Assembly: GCF_026262505.1 (NCBI RefSeq)
Contig: NC_067205.1
Location: 7,750,001-7,814,000 of the forward strand
Length of the DNA stretch: 64,000 nucleotides
From: Trichomonas vaginalis G3
Taxonomy: Eukaryota; Parabasalia; Trichomonadida; Trichomonadidae
Reading direction: 5' to 3'
The notes under the pieces were generated by a model. That model did no database searches and was not told the DNA's origin. It saw only the letters and a program-made list of their open reading frames with translations. Of the stretch, positions 38,095 through 48,640 are shown piece after piece. A program made the translations under genes and the position numbers. Within the stretch, counting starts at the first letter, position 1. The number at the start of each line of letters is the position of its first letter.

Positions 38095-38166
38095 GTTATA
38101 CTAAACATCTTCGGGGCTAGAGGGCACGAAGTGCCTGGAAGCCCCACTACCTTTTTTTTTTAAAAT
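38095..38166 (-). repeat. Right terminal inverted repeat and target duplication of copy B
   Basis: This mirrors 12942-13009: TTATACTAAACATCTTC, GGGGCTAGAGG, the GGCACGAAGTGCC hairpin, GGAAGCCCCACTACC and ten T, followed by AAAAT at 38162-38166, the same five bases that precede the left end. Confidence 0.9.
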
Positions 38167-38519
38167 AGCATTAGTATATAATAAATAGATATATTATTCA
38201 TATTTTTGATTTTGAATTACGAAAAAAGTGAGTTCAGAACTTCCAATTATTATTTGATTAATTATGTTAAAAATACTATAAGGAATTAAAATACATAATG
38301 TTGAAATTTGAATTACGGAAAAAGTGGGGGTGAAAGTGAAGTGAAAAAGTAAGATATTTTTTGTTGAAATAATCATAGTTGTACAATTTTGAAACTATAT
38401 GTAAAGCTATAAATTGAATAAATTCAAAAACAAAAATTGTTTATTCTTATTAATAAATTTATATTAATCAATATTTGAACAACCCGTAATTAAAATTGAA
38501 TTCCTCTTAAAATTTAATC
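38167..38519. other. Gene-free AT-rich spacer
   Basis: Nothing supported. The short minus-strand ORF at 38194-38376 has no features of a gene. Confidence 0.6.
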
Positions 38520-38557
38520 CATACGTTAATTTTTAATTTGCTCGGCGAATGCCGAGC
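38520..38557 (+). repeat. Conserved terminal motif of hairpin array 2
   Basis: TACGTTAATTTTTAATTT leads into GCTCGGC-GAAT-GCCGAGC at 38540-38557. It is the inverted counterpart of the boundary of array 1 (8093-8128). The two loops and tails differ slightly, so they are homologous but not recent copies. Confidence 0.65.
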
Positions 38558-39470
38558 TTCCCTACTTCTCTTGTCATTCCTTCAAAAACTCTAATCTCAT
38601 CGCACTTACAAACATCATGATTTGATGTATTGTCGAGAAATCTTAGACTTGTTTGTCATTTGATGATAGCATTTGAAAGTCATCTCGAAAATCGATTAAC
38701 AAGACAATTTCCCAAACATCTACATACAAGTAGATGATGGTAAACCCATTAGAGTTGTTTTGCTATGATTCCTCCAATCTTATGATGAGAAAAAGCATAT
38801 CAAAACAGCTCTAATCGAACATTCTACACAGCTTAGCATCCAGCTAGTTCCAAGTAATGCGATTACAAAATCAACGGCCAAAGCCTTTCAGAGTCCTTTA
38901 ATCATTTCTTCTCATCTCAATGTGAAGTGGCCCCAAACGAACTACAAGCTGACGTTACAACGCATTACAACCCGGTTAATACGAGCATATACATTAGAGC
39001 TGCTTTGTTATGATCTCCCTCATCAATTGATGAGAGATCTCATTATGAAGCAGCTCCAATCGAACTAAAAACCTACATACAAATGAGTGAAAACAAACTC
39101 ATTAGAGTTGTGTTGCTTTGATTTCTCTCATCAGAAGATGAGAGATACCAGAACAAAACAACTCTAATCAAACTTTCTACACAACTCAGCACAGTATCAA
39201 TGCAAAGTAATGCGTCTGTATCGTTAACAAGCAAAGTTGTTTCGGGTCCTTCCATTTTGGAAGAATTCGGAACAACTTTGCGAATTGATAGTGTAAACCC
39301 ATATACATGAAAGCGTGCATGCATAAAGACAGGTATTGTCAGCAATGACTACCTGCCCAGCTATGAGTGATCAGAGAATTACCATCTCAGGCTTTTTGAG
39401 AACGTTTCAGCCAGGACCCTCGTATGTTGACTGTGAGAAAGGCATCCTTTATCTGAAATAGATGCTTTTC
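38558..39470. ncRNA. Array 2 of imperfect hairpins (candidate small-RNA precursor cluster)
   Basis: Hairpins lie at about 38633-38697 (weak), 38717-38738, 38748-38815, 38994-39060, 39101-39169, 39231-39282, 39330-39355 and 39439-39470. The best have long arms: 39101-39169 pairs about 30 nt on each side with a 4-nt loop, and 38994-39060 about 33 nt around CATCAATTGATG. Three hairpins share arms starting TTAGAG-TTG-TTTG and are followed by AATCGAACATTCTACACA or relatives, showing duplication of a hairpin-plus-spacer unit. Other stems are unrelated in sequence. It is the same architecture as 7110-8110. No coding potential is seen. Confidence 0.6.
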
Positions 39471-40000
39471 CAACAATCAAATTCGAAGATCTTCGACGTT
39501 GTTGTAAAAAGAGAAGGAGAAGGAAAGAAGAGGAAGAAGGAAAGGAAAAGAAGAAGAAGAAAAAAGAAAAAAAAAGAAGGACATATTAAATATAATGCGC
39601 ACTTAATAGTGCCGAGGCGGTGGAGCCGCCGAGGCGCGATTTTTTTGACCCTATATTACCGCACGGCAATGTTTTTCTCGATTTTGTACAGCCCTATATT
39701 TCATATGTCATTATATTCGGTTTTGATTTATTTTATATCCATACAAAAACGTTCCATCGGAAATTTTGTTTTTAGAAATAATATCAGTTGCATCAAAGCA
39801 ATTAACAATTTAAAGAAAATTGCAAAATAACAATTGAACGCGAGTCATTGTATAGCGACGTTAGAATTTAATTTTTAAATGGATTGAGACCAATTCAATT
39901 AAGTAGTGTTTCATTTTCAAAATCAAGTCTATTTGACATAGTGGAAATGTATATATATAATGATACTAAATTTCCATCTGTCAAATTTTGGTGATAAATT
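39471..40000. other. Spacer with purine tract and GC-rich hairpin
   Basis: A run of AAG/AGA (39510-39580) produces a Lys/Arg-rich ORF that I do not regard as a gene. At 39610-39640 GCCGAGGCGGTGGAGCCGCC forms a GC-rich hairpin (GGCGG-TGGA-CCGCC type), unusual in this AT-rich setting. It resembles a terminal-repeat core of another transposon but has no partner in the window. Confidence 0.45.
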
Positions 40001-40010
40001 TCACTTCATA
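40001..40010 (+). promoter_or_regulatory. Initiator element of the Myb gene
   Basis: TCACTTCATA lies directly before AAATG. It fits the trichomonad initiator (TCA followed by pyrimidine and T/A) that places transcription start within about 20 nt of the ATG. Confidence 0.6.
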
Positions 40011-40012
40011 AA

Positions 40013-40462
40013 ATGAACGTCAAGAGCCACAATACTAAATCAAAATTTACAGTTGAAGAAGATCTGAAGCTTTCCAAACTTGTCTCAAAATATGGGAGCC
40101 TAGATTGGGAAACAATTGCTTCTAATATGACAAATCGATCAGCAAGACAATGCCGCGATAGATGGACTTACTACTTGAATCCAAAAATTAAGAACCAACC
40201 ATGGACTGAGACAGAAGACAAGATTCTGCTCATTAAATACTTCTTAATAGGACCCAAATGGAGTGTTCTTTGTCAATATTTTGAAAATAGAACAGACATC
40301 GATATTAAAAATAGATATTTATCCATTCAAAGGAGATCCAAAAAATTTTTGTCAAAAATTGTCGATTATCCAAAAGGGCAGAAAAATACATCAGACGAAG
40401 ATACTCTATTCGAACAGATATTTAGTGACTCAGTTGATATAGAAGAGCTTCTCAAGTTTTGA
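40013..40462 (+). CDS. Small R2R3 Myb DNA-binding protein (149 aa)
   Basis: Two Myb repeats fill residues about 8-105. Repeat one has FTVEEDLKLSKLVSKYGSLD, W at the helix spacing and NRSARQCRDRWTYYLNP. Repeat two has PWTETEDKILLIKYF, GPKWSVLCQYFENRT and IKNRYLSIQRR. The conserved tryptophans and the RDRW/KNRY recognition helices are present. The acidic C-terminal tail could be an activation region. Small two-repeat Myb proteins regulate many genes in T. vaginalis, including iron-responsive ones. Single open exon, good initiator. Confidence 0.9.
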   Translation: MNVKSHNTKSKFTVEEDLKLSKLVSKYGSLDWETIASNMTNRSARQCRDRWTYYLNPKIKNQPWTETEDKILLIKYFLIGPKWSVLCQYFENRTDIDIKNRYLSIQRRSKKFLSKIVDYPKGQKNTSDEDTLFEQIFSDSVDIEELLKF

Positions 40463-40858
40463 AGAATTATTGAGTCGTAAATCCAAAAAGATATTTACAA
40501 TCCCATTATAATTTGCCAAAATCTCGTATATTAAATAACATTAACATACCCATCAAATTTATGTTAAATATATTATATTTTTTTTAATTCATATTTTTTT
40601 CAATGTAGAAACTGTTTTTTTAAATTAAAAACAACTAGATTTTGTTACAGATCTTAAACATGCCGATAATTTTGATTTCTTTTCTTATTATTTGGTCTCG
40701 TATTTTATACTTATGCAATGATTTCCATAGTTAATTATTATATGTCTGTTTATCCATACAACAAATATTATCTCTTTTTTTAAAAGGCATAATTTTATTT
40801 TACGGTTGAAATTCCATAAAAAAGTTGATTAATTCAAAACAAAATATATAATAAACAT

Positions 40859-41056
40859 TTAATATTCAGGGTGGCGCAAAAAGAAATCAATTGAAGTCTG
40901 TACTTTGGCAGGGACGACTATTTCTTGATGTTGCTCTAAGGGCATCATCGTGTATCGTGCTGAACCGTTGGGAAAAATTGAATACCCGAGGTTCAGCATA
41001 CATATAAAAATGAAAGACTTAGAGCCTAGGGTTAAGCAGGAAGATAGAGGGTACAT
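40859..41056 (-). repeat. Possible Tc1/mariner-like terminal relic
   Basis: CAGGGTGGCGCAAAAAGAAA at 40867-40886 has the look of a Tc1/mariner-type transposon end (GGGTG-GCGCAAAAAG). The remaining 170 bp are open on the minus strand but without transposase motifs. No second end is visible, so it may be a fragment or a solo end. Confidence 0.3.
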
Positions 41057-41604
41057 ATGAGATTATCCTCAGTAACTCTCAGGCAAATCTGAGTTTTTGG
41101 TCAGATATATAAGATTATTGTGAACGAAAAATTATCTAATATAGACCTAATTGTCATGTGCGCATATATACATATGTATATATTATATGTTTCTTGTGTT
41201 ATTATAGGTTAAATCCATAGTTTGATATGTGAGATAAATTATATCTTAACACAGAAATCGTTTTTTTATATTATCACAGTAGATATGAGGGATACTATAT
41301 GAGTTATAATATATATTATTAGGAATAAGTATATAGGTCCAAAATAATGGGAATGCATAATTTATGGCGAACTCAAAACATTTATTTTTATATTATGAGG
41401 TTATAAAATTGTTTTATTCATATATTATATGTGCTCTGTGCTATTGAAATGTGCTTAAAATGATTCTGCACGCGCAATCACAAAGCAAAACTTCGTAGCG
41501 AGCAACAGTTTGTGCAAGGACAGGGAATTTATATTTTTATCCTTACATAAACTTATAATGTGGTTAAAATGTTCGGTTCGCTCTCACTTTTGTTCCGCAA
41601 TGTG

Positions 41605-41695
41605 AACATTATTTTATTAATAGTCATACTCGAAAACATTTACTTGTTTTTGGAACATTACAATACATTTCTTTATAAATCACATTTTCATATAT
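41605..41695 (+). pseudogene. 3'-end relic of a BspA-like gene
   Basis: About 85 bp match the end of the BspA-like gene at about 47110-47200, including TTTATTAATAGTCATACTCG, ATTTACTTGTTTTTGGA and the sequence after the stop. It marks a former tandem BspA gene, or a duplication boundary, upstream of the present one. Confidence 0.65.
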
Positions 41696-42355
41696 AATTC
41701 AACATTTACATGTTGATTTGTAAACATATTTTCAAATAAACCTTTAATATTTTTATTTTCAAACTGATTATTCACAAATTTCATTTCACATTGATATGCT
41801 TTTATAAAATTCTTATGATTTATTGATCATATTTTCTTTTATATCTCCTTTAAATTGTATCCTTCTCGACAAATATTGCCTTGAATTTGAATTATTGCAA
41901 AAAAACTATAAAAAATTCATGAACAATCAAACACCAATGGTATTTATAAATTTCAAAACCGAATGAAACTAGTTGACATAAATCGATGAACGAATTCTTA
42001 ATACTGATTTTATATCCTCGGCGTTTACGATTTTCTTTTTTGTAACTCAGGATATCTTGCAACATAAAAGCAAGTAGGGGAATAAAGGACATATTTGCTT
42101 AAAATTGACATTCTTCCATACCGAAAAATTCTAGTTTACGTTCATTCAATTTTTTTTTGAAAAATACATTATTCAAATACATAAGAAGAATATTAACTAA
42201 CATGTTTTTACAATTCAATTAAAATTGTTAAAAAATGTTCTTACCTTGATGAAATTGTTCAATATTTTTTAAACCATCATCTTTGAATTAAATTCATTGT
42301 CATTTTTACAATAAATTGAATACAATTGAAAAATCAAAAATTCTTACACTGTGTA

Positions 42356-45300
42356 ATGGAAATTGAAAAAATAAGCGATAACGAATATCACATATCAGGC
42401 AGTGTATTGTATAGTGTATTTTCAGGTAATTCTTCTCTTCAGGTTGTTCAACTATTAGGCTCTTTTTCAAGATTTCCTTCGTATTGCTTTGCGAAATGCC
42501 AAAATCTTAGAGAAATACAATTCAATCCAGAAATCACATCTATTGGAGACTATTCATTCTATCTATGCGATAATCTTGCCACAATCAATTTCCCAATTGA
42601 TTTAAAAACCATCGGAAATCATGCATTTGAACAATGCACAAATTTACAAACACTGCAGTTACCAAATACAATATCAATTCTAGGAGATAATTCTTTTTCG
42701 GGCTGCGCACATCTTACAATTATTAATTTAAGCTCGGATTCAATTATTATTGGATCTAGTGCATTTTCTTCATATACAGAACTTAATACAGTTAACGTTC
42801 ATGGCAGTTTTTCCGAAATTGGAGAATATGCTTTTAATACTTGTCACAAAATTCAATTTTTTAATATCACAGGTGATCTTACAACAATTTCATCATATTC
42901 TTTTCAATCCTGCACTGCATTAAAGAATGTTAACATTAGTTCTTCGGTTACAAAAATTGGAGACTTCGCATTTAGTTCATGCAATTCATTGGAATCAATT
43001 ACATTACCAGACACAATAAATTTTATCGGAAAAGATGCATTTTCCAGCTGTACTTCCTTGAAAACTTTTAAAATCCCAAGAGATTTAACAATAATTCCAG
43101 AAAATTTATGCCTTTCTTGTGATGGGCTCCACGAAGTAATAGTAAATAGTAATGGTATCTTATACGAATCCAATTGCTTCGGAAGTTGTCATAATTTGAA
43201 GAGTATTACTTTCGAATCTCAAAATATTTGTGATTTAATTATTGACGGCGCCTTCATTGATACACCATTAGAAACAATTACAATTACAAATAAAAATGTA
43301 ACGATCCTAAGTAATTCCTTTGGCTCATCAATATATACATCATTAACAAATGTTGATATATCAGACGGATATGCATTAATTTTTATTGATGGATTCGATG
43401 GATTCAATGGAGATGATTCAACTTTAAGAATAGATTGCAAAAATGTAACATTGAAGAGTTCAAATAATTTTCAACAAACTTTCAAAAGCATTGATATTAC
43501 ATCATTTGATTCTATAGTTATTTATAATAATACTTTTTCAGGCGCAACTGAGTTATCTACGATTAATTTAGATGGAAAAACTGTAGAGATTAATGGAGGT
43601 GCTTTTTCAAATTGCATGAATTTAGGAAGTATTTATATACGGTGAAAAAGTTTTACTTGGAACAAATTCATTTAATGGCTGTGGCTTTTTGTCAGAATTA
43701 GGACTAAATGCGCAAAATTGTCTGATAGAACAGTATGCTTTAGATGGGACAATTTTCACTGAATTTTCTATGCAACCTATTAATAGTTCAATTGATTCCT
43801 ATTTGTATTGCTATTCTTTGGGAAGCACGCAGATAGAGAGAATCACTCTTAGCATCACATCAGTAATTTTTGGTTCTAATACAATAACAAATTCAGATTC
43901 ATTAAGAGAAATAGAGATTACATCAAAAGTTTTCCGAGTGAATGATCAATGGTCATTTGATGGTTGCAATGTCCTTGAGAAAATCAACATAACAAGTGAT
44001 GAAATATACTTTTCTAGTTATAATTTTCATTCTGCATCAGATTCAGAACATGAATTCTCACTTTATTTGAACGGAAACAATATATCATTAGACAAAGACT
44101 TATTTGATAGTTACAAAGTAACTAAAGTTGATATCGATTCTAAAGGATCTGTTTATATTTATTTGACATTTGATTTCCAAAAAAGTTTACAAAGTGTCAA
44201 AATACATTCAACTGATAAAATCATAATTGAAGGAGCATTTGAAGGATGTTCTTCACTTTCTTCATTTGATTTTCAATCAAACAATATTACATTATTAGGT
44301 AATGCTTTTAAAGATTGCCAAAGTTTACATGAGATAGAATGGAAAGAAGGAATTTCTTATATATCTAAAGATGCTTTCACTGGGTGTAACATTACAAAAA
44401 TCACTTATCCAGAAAGTAAAAATGAAATTGTACCTGGTGCATTTAGTTATTGGAGTAATTTGAAATATTTTGGAACTAATGTAGTACAATATACAGATCA
44501 ACGAATCACATTACAACTGTCAAGATCAATAACAAAAATTGGTGATTATGCATTCTATAATTGCAAGAGCTTAATCAACGCACAATTCCCAAGTACAGTT
44601 GTTTCATTCGGAATGCATTTATTCGATGGATGCGAAAATCTACTGTCACTTCACATTAATACATCTGCAATCTTTGATCCATCAAATATCGTAGATACAA
44701 TTCAATTAATATCTGGAAGTGGGTATGAGCCATATTCTATGTTCAATTCACAAATGACACATGTTTCGTCAGATTATTATGAAGTTGCAGTTGGAAAATT
44801 CTATAAAAGTCAATTGCAACCCTTTGAAGGAACTTATGTTACAAAAATTAATAAATATGCATTTTATCAATGCCAATCTTTAACATCTGTCATGGTTGGT
44901 AATGTTGATTACATTGGTGATTATGCATTTTATGGATGTAACAGGTTATCAGATTTCCATATTTCAAGCTATGTGTATTATATAGGAGATTATGCATTAT
45001 CTGGACGTACTAGCTTTACCGAGTTTGAAATCCAAAGTATTTCAGAATATATTGGTGAATAAGCATTATTTAGTATTCAAGATATAACATTTCCAGAAAA
45101 ATTTACAGAATCGGTAACATTTAAAACAAATTTTATCAAAGAAAACAAGATTCCTTCAAATCTAGTTTCAGATGAAGATATAGAAATGAAAGGTCTTGCT
45201 TTCAGCACTAAAACTGAATTAACAATAACATGCAAATCATTATTAATTGATAGTTTAACTTCCAGTTCATTAACAAAGCTAAAAATTCATTGTTCTGGAA

Positions 45301-47190
45301 CTGTTCACTTGAAATCTATTTCTCTCTGTAAATTAGCCGATTTAGAAATTAATGGAAAAGACATTATTTTAGAGAAGGAATGTTTTCAGTCAACCCACAA
45401 ATTAACAAATATTTGGATCAATGGAGAAACTATTGATTTAGGTGAAAAATCCTTCCAAATAATAAACAACATTAATAGTATTTCATTGATTGCAACAAAA
45501 TCAATTAATTTAGGTGCAAATTTATTATCTAACAGTCAATCTCATCCAACGAATATAGAAATAAAAGGAGGAAATGTTACTTTTGCAGAAGGTTCCTTTA
45601 AAGATTGTTATTTCGTTGATGTTAAAATATCAGGAGAAAACATATTTTTCGCAAAAGAATCTTTTGCTTCTTCAAATGATATAATTCCCATTTCTGGAGA
45701 TGTTGAAATTTTTGCACAGAACAACATTGTTTTCCAACCAAATAGTTTTTATGTATCATATATTGGATCTGAAGAAGAAGAGACTCCTTTATCAAATAAA
45801 ATGAATATAACAGGTTTGAATCAAGTAATTATTATGGAATCAGCAGTTAAATTATTAAAATTTGGAAATTTAGAGATATCTGCAAAAGAAATGATAACAA
45901 GAGAAATGCCATTTGAAGACTGTCAATTTAATAATGTAATTTTGAATGCAACAAATTATGATTTGTCTTCTTCTATCTTTAAAGATATGTCTTCAATAAA
46001 GAATATTAAAATTACTGGAGATCTTAAAGTCATTCCAGAATATGCATTCTATCGAACATCAATCACTCGAATTGACATTAAAGGAACGAACATAATAGGT
46101 ATTAATGCATTTTCACAAAATCCTAATTTGAAAATTGTTAACATTGAAGGTGAAATTTCATTAATTCAAGAGTCATTTTTACAATGCACAGCTTTGCAAT
46201 CAATCAGCTTTACTGGTAAAAACACTGTAATTGATATAAATTCATTCAATGGCTGTACAGAATTAGAAAATGTAACTATTTCGAACATCAAAGAAATTGG
46301 TTCAAGTGCATTTTCTGGATGCACCAAATTGCGATTAATCAATGACATCTCAAATTGTGAGAGAATTGGAGATAAATCATTTGAAATGTGCCAATCATTG
46401 GTAATTTTTTCAATACCTAGAAAAGTGAAGGAAATTGAAGAAAATGCTTTTATCAGTGTAATAATTTAGAAAGTGTTACTTTTCATGACAAAATCGAAAA
46501 AAATAGATACAATGCATTTGGCGAATGTGCCAAGTTGAATCATATCAAATTGTATGGAAATATCATAATAGACGGTGGATTTTATGGCTGCACTGCATTA
46601 GATGATCTCTCCATCAGTGGTGATAATATAACATTCAAGGATTATTCATTTTCGTCTACTAAGTTATCTCAATTAAGATTAACAGGAAATAACTTGAGAC
46701 TTGAAGGAGGTTCTTTCACTTATTGTGAAAATCTGGTTAAAGTTTTCAATCTTGGAAAGTTTAACATCATTGAGGTAAATGCTTTTCAAAATTTGAAAAT
46801 TACAGAATTCAATTTGGGAAGTGACTCAGTTTGGGATGTTTCTTCGGTTCATTTCCGGAAACAATAAAATTGACATTTGGTGATAACATTTCTCTTGCCA
46901 ATCTAGATCAATTTATCGACATCAGTTCAAATCCTTCTAAATTAGAATCAGTTGTTTACACAGGATCATTCAGAGATGATTATTCAGTTGATGAATCTTT
47001 CGGTAATTATATCTACCGATTTTCATCATTCATTGATGTTCCATATCGATATAAACTTTCCACATTCTGTTATGTTCCATGTCGTATTGGCGAAAACATG
47101 GCAACATTATTAGTTGAACACAATTTTATTAATAGTCATACTCGGAAACATTTACTTGTTTTTGGAGCATTACAATATATTTCTTTATAA
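42356..47190 (+). pseudogene. BspA-like leucine-rich-repeat surface protein, broken
   Basis: The ATG at 42356 (MEIEKISDNEYHISG) starts a series of about 23-residue LRR_5 repeats, such as IGDYSFYLCDNLATINFP and LEKIGDYAFSSCNSLESITLP-like units, over about 1,600 codons. The frame is broken at about 43642 (shift), 45060-45062 (in-frame TAA in a conserved GE-x-AL repeat), 46450 (one T lost) and 46835 (shift). BspA-like proteins are a huge family of candidate adhesion proteins in T. vaginalis. I see no C-terminal membrane segment, so it may have been soluble, or the end was lost. The start used by the longer frame (42326) is not an ATG. Confidence 0.85.
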
Positions 47191-47534
47191 ATCACATTTT
47201 CACTTATAACTCCACCAGATCTGTGGCGTTTACGCATTTCAACTTTTTCATGCAATATAGTAAATCATACTTTCAACCTTTATATTTAATCTCCCCATAG
47301 GATCAAAGGATCTCTAGTGGGACCTTATAGTCTTTCTCATTTAGCTAAATATTTGTTTTGAAATTATAAAATATTATGATTAATTGAAGTAATATATCAA
47401 TAAGAGTATCAAAACACCAATGAAAAGATCCAAAATATAGTAAAATTTTCAAATAAAACGAAAATATAAAATTTGAAATTATTTTATTAAAAGTTAAACA
47501 TAAATTATATACTATTTATTCAAAGCCACATTAT
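47191..47534. other. Spacer
   Basis: AT-rich sequence between convergent genes. No feature seen. Confidence 0.6.
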
Positions 47535-48308
47535 CTATTTCTCAGATGGCTCATTTTCTTGTTTATTTGCTTTATTAGCTCTATTTTTCTTTTTATTGGC
47601 TTTTCTTTTCGCATCACGACCTTTCATGAAGCTTTGGCAGCCAGAGCCGCATGAAAGAAGGATAATTTCTATAACTAAAATGAACAACGCTGTGTATACG
47701 ATGTATAAGTATTTCTTAAACGGTTCTAGTAGTTCTTTAATCGTATCTGTAAATTTTATATCAGGTTTAACTGTTTCTTGAGGTTGTTGAGGCTCTTCTT
47801 GTGTTTTTTCTTGTTTTGGTGCAAATTTCGACTTTCTGTTCTTTACCATGTCTGAAATTGGCGCTTCTTCAGGTTGTATTTCTCTCTGTAATAGGTATTG
47901 AGTTTCTCCATATAAAATACTTGCAGAATCTGCTGAATTAAATGCAATTGTAAGTTCTTGATCTAAAAGAGTGCCAGTTAAAGCATATTTGCCATCTATT
48001 AAATCGAATTCTAAGCTTATTGTGGTTCCTATATTGTTTTGTGTTGATTTTAGTAAAATTTTGTTTTCTACAACTTCTACTTCAAATGCATCGACGAAAG
48101 GGTTTAATCTCGACTTAGCTTCGATATTATTTCTATATATTGATCCAATTATTTTATCATCTGCTTTATGAATTTCAATTCCGTAAATTTGATTTTTAAA
48201 ATCATCATTTATAGCTCCACTTTGTTCTAATTTGACCACAGACCAATCTCCGAGTATTGCATCCTGTATTGATGCTTGTGTTGACAAATAAAACAAAAAG
48301 AATTGCAT
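47535..48308 (-). CDS. Type I membrane protein with basic cytosolic tail (257 aa)
   Basis: The N-terminus MQFFLFYLSTQAS looks like a short signal peptide. Residues 15-145 form a probable lumenal or extracellular beta domain (DWSVVKLEQSGAINDD). Then follow a Glu/Gln/Pro-rich linker, a transmembrane segment near 205-228 (YIVYTALFILVIEIILLSCG) and a strongly basic tail (GRDAKRKANKKKNRANKANK). The layout recalls endoplasmic-reticulum membrane proteins, but I cannot name the family. Single exon, intact. Confidence 0.7.
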   Translation of the reverse strand: MQFFLFYLSTQASIQDAILGDWSVVKLEQSGAINDDFKNQIYGIEIHKADDKIIGSIYRNNIEAKSRLNPFVDAFEVEVVENKILLKSTQNNIGTTISLEFDLIDGKYALTGTLLDQELTIAFNSADSASILYGETQYLLQREIQPEEAPISDMVKNRKSKFAPKQEKTQEEPQQPQETVKPDIKFTDTIKELLEPFKKYLYIVYTALFILVIEIILLSCGSGCQSFMKGRDAKRKANKKKNRANKANKQENEPSEK

Positions 48309-48640
48309 TTTGTCACTTTTATAAAATAAAAAACAATGGAAATCTTAGAAAAAGATACAATATTGTGCAGTGCATCTTATGTCTTTGTGCTATTTACACA
48401 TAATGCCGTTGATTATCAATATAAAAACATGAATAACACACTTTTATATAAATGAGTTGAATAAAATTTGGCGATCTGTTATGTGAATATAATAACCTAC
48501 AACAATTCTCTAGACCAAAAAAATCAAAATTAATATATAATTATGGGCCTCAGATAGCAAACAAATGAAGTATATATTATTTGAATAGAGATGAAAATTT
48601 TTACTTTCAATACAATATTGTAATAAAAAAAATTATTTGA
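48309..48640. other. Spacer
   Basis: AT-rich sequence between two minus-strand genes; it must contain the 3' end of the lipase gene and the upstream region of the membrane protein gene. No further feature seen. Confidence 0.5.

Larger units (their letters stand above)
12942..38161. mobile_element. Complete 25.2-kb virus-like (Maverick/Polinton-like) element, copy B
   Basis: The element has inverted ends of about 65 bp and a matching AAAAT at 12937-12941 and 38162-38166, consistent with a 5-bp target duplication. It encodes a capsid-like protein, packaging ATPase, SF3 helicase, DNA methyltransferase, decayed retroviral-type integrase, phage-like fibre and collar proteins, KilA-N/T5orf172 protein and many small virion-like proteins. 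No PolB or adenain-like protease is recognised. Left-half genes mostly run rightwards; right-half structural genes run leftwards. Two mariners have inserted. Many genes carry single-base indels, so the copy is probably dead. Confidence 0.85.
40463..42355. other. Long gene-poor AT-rich region with relics
   Basis: It contains a mariner-like end at about 40859-40900 and a BspA 3'-end relic at about 41605-41695. The rest shows no coding features; the short ORFs at 41892-42092 have none either. Confidence 0.55.

Noticed and set aside
39073-39345. 90-codon ORF inside hairpin array 2
   Set aside because: Same reason: it spans hairpin arms and loops.
39462-39830. 122-codon Lys/Arg-rich ORF
   Set aside because: Produced by an AAG/AGA purine tract and AT-rich spacer. 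The start is not near an initiator and no domain is visible.
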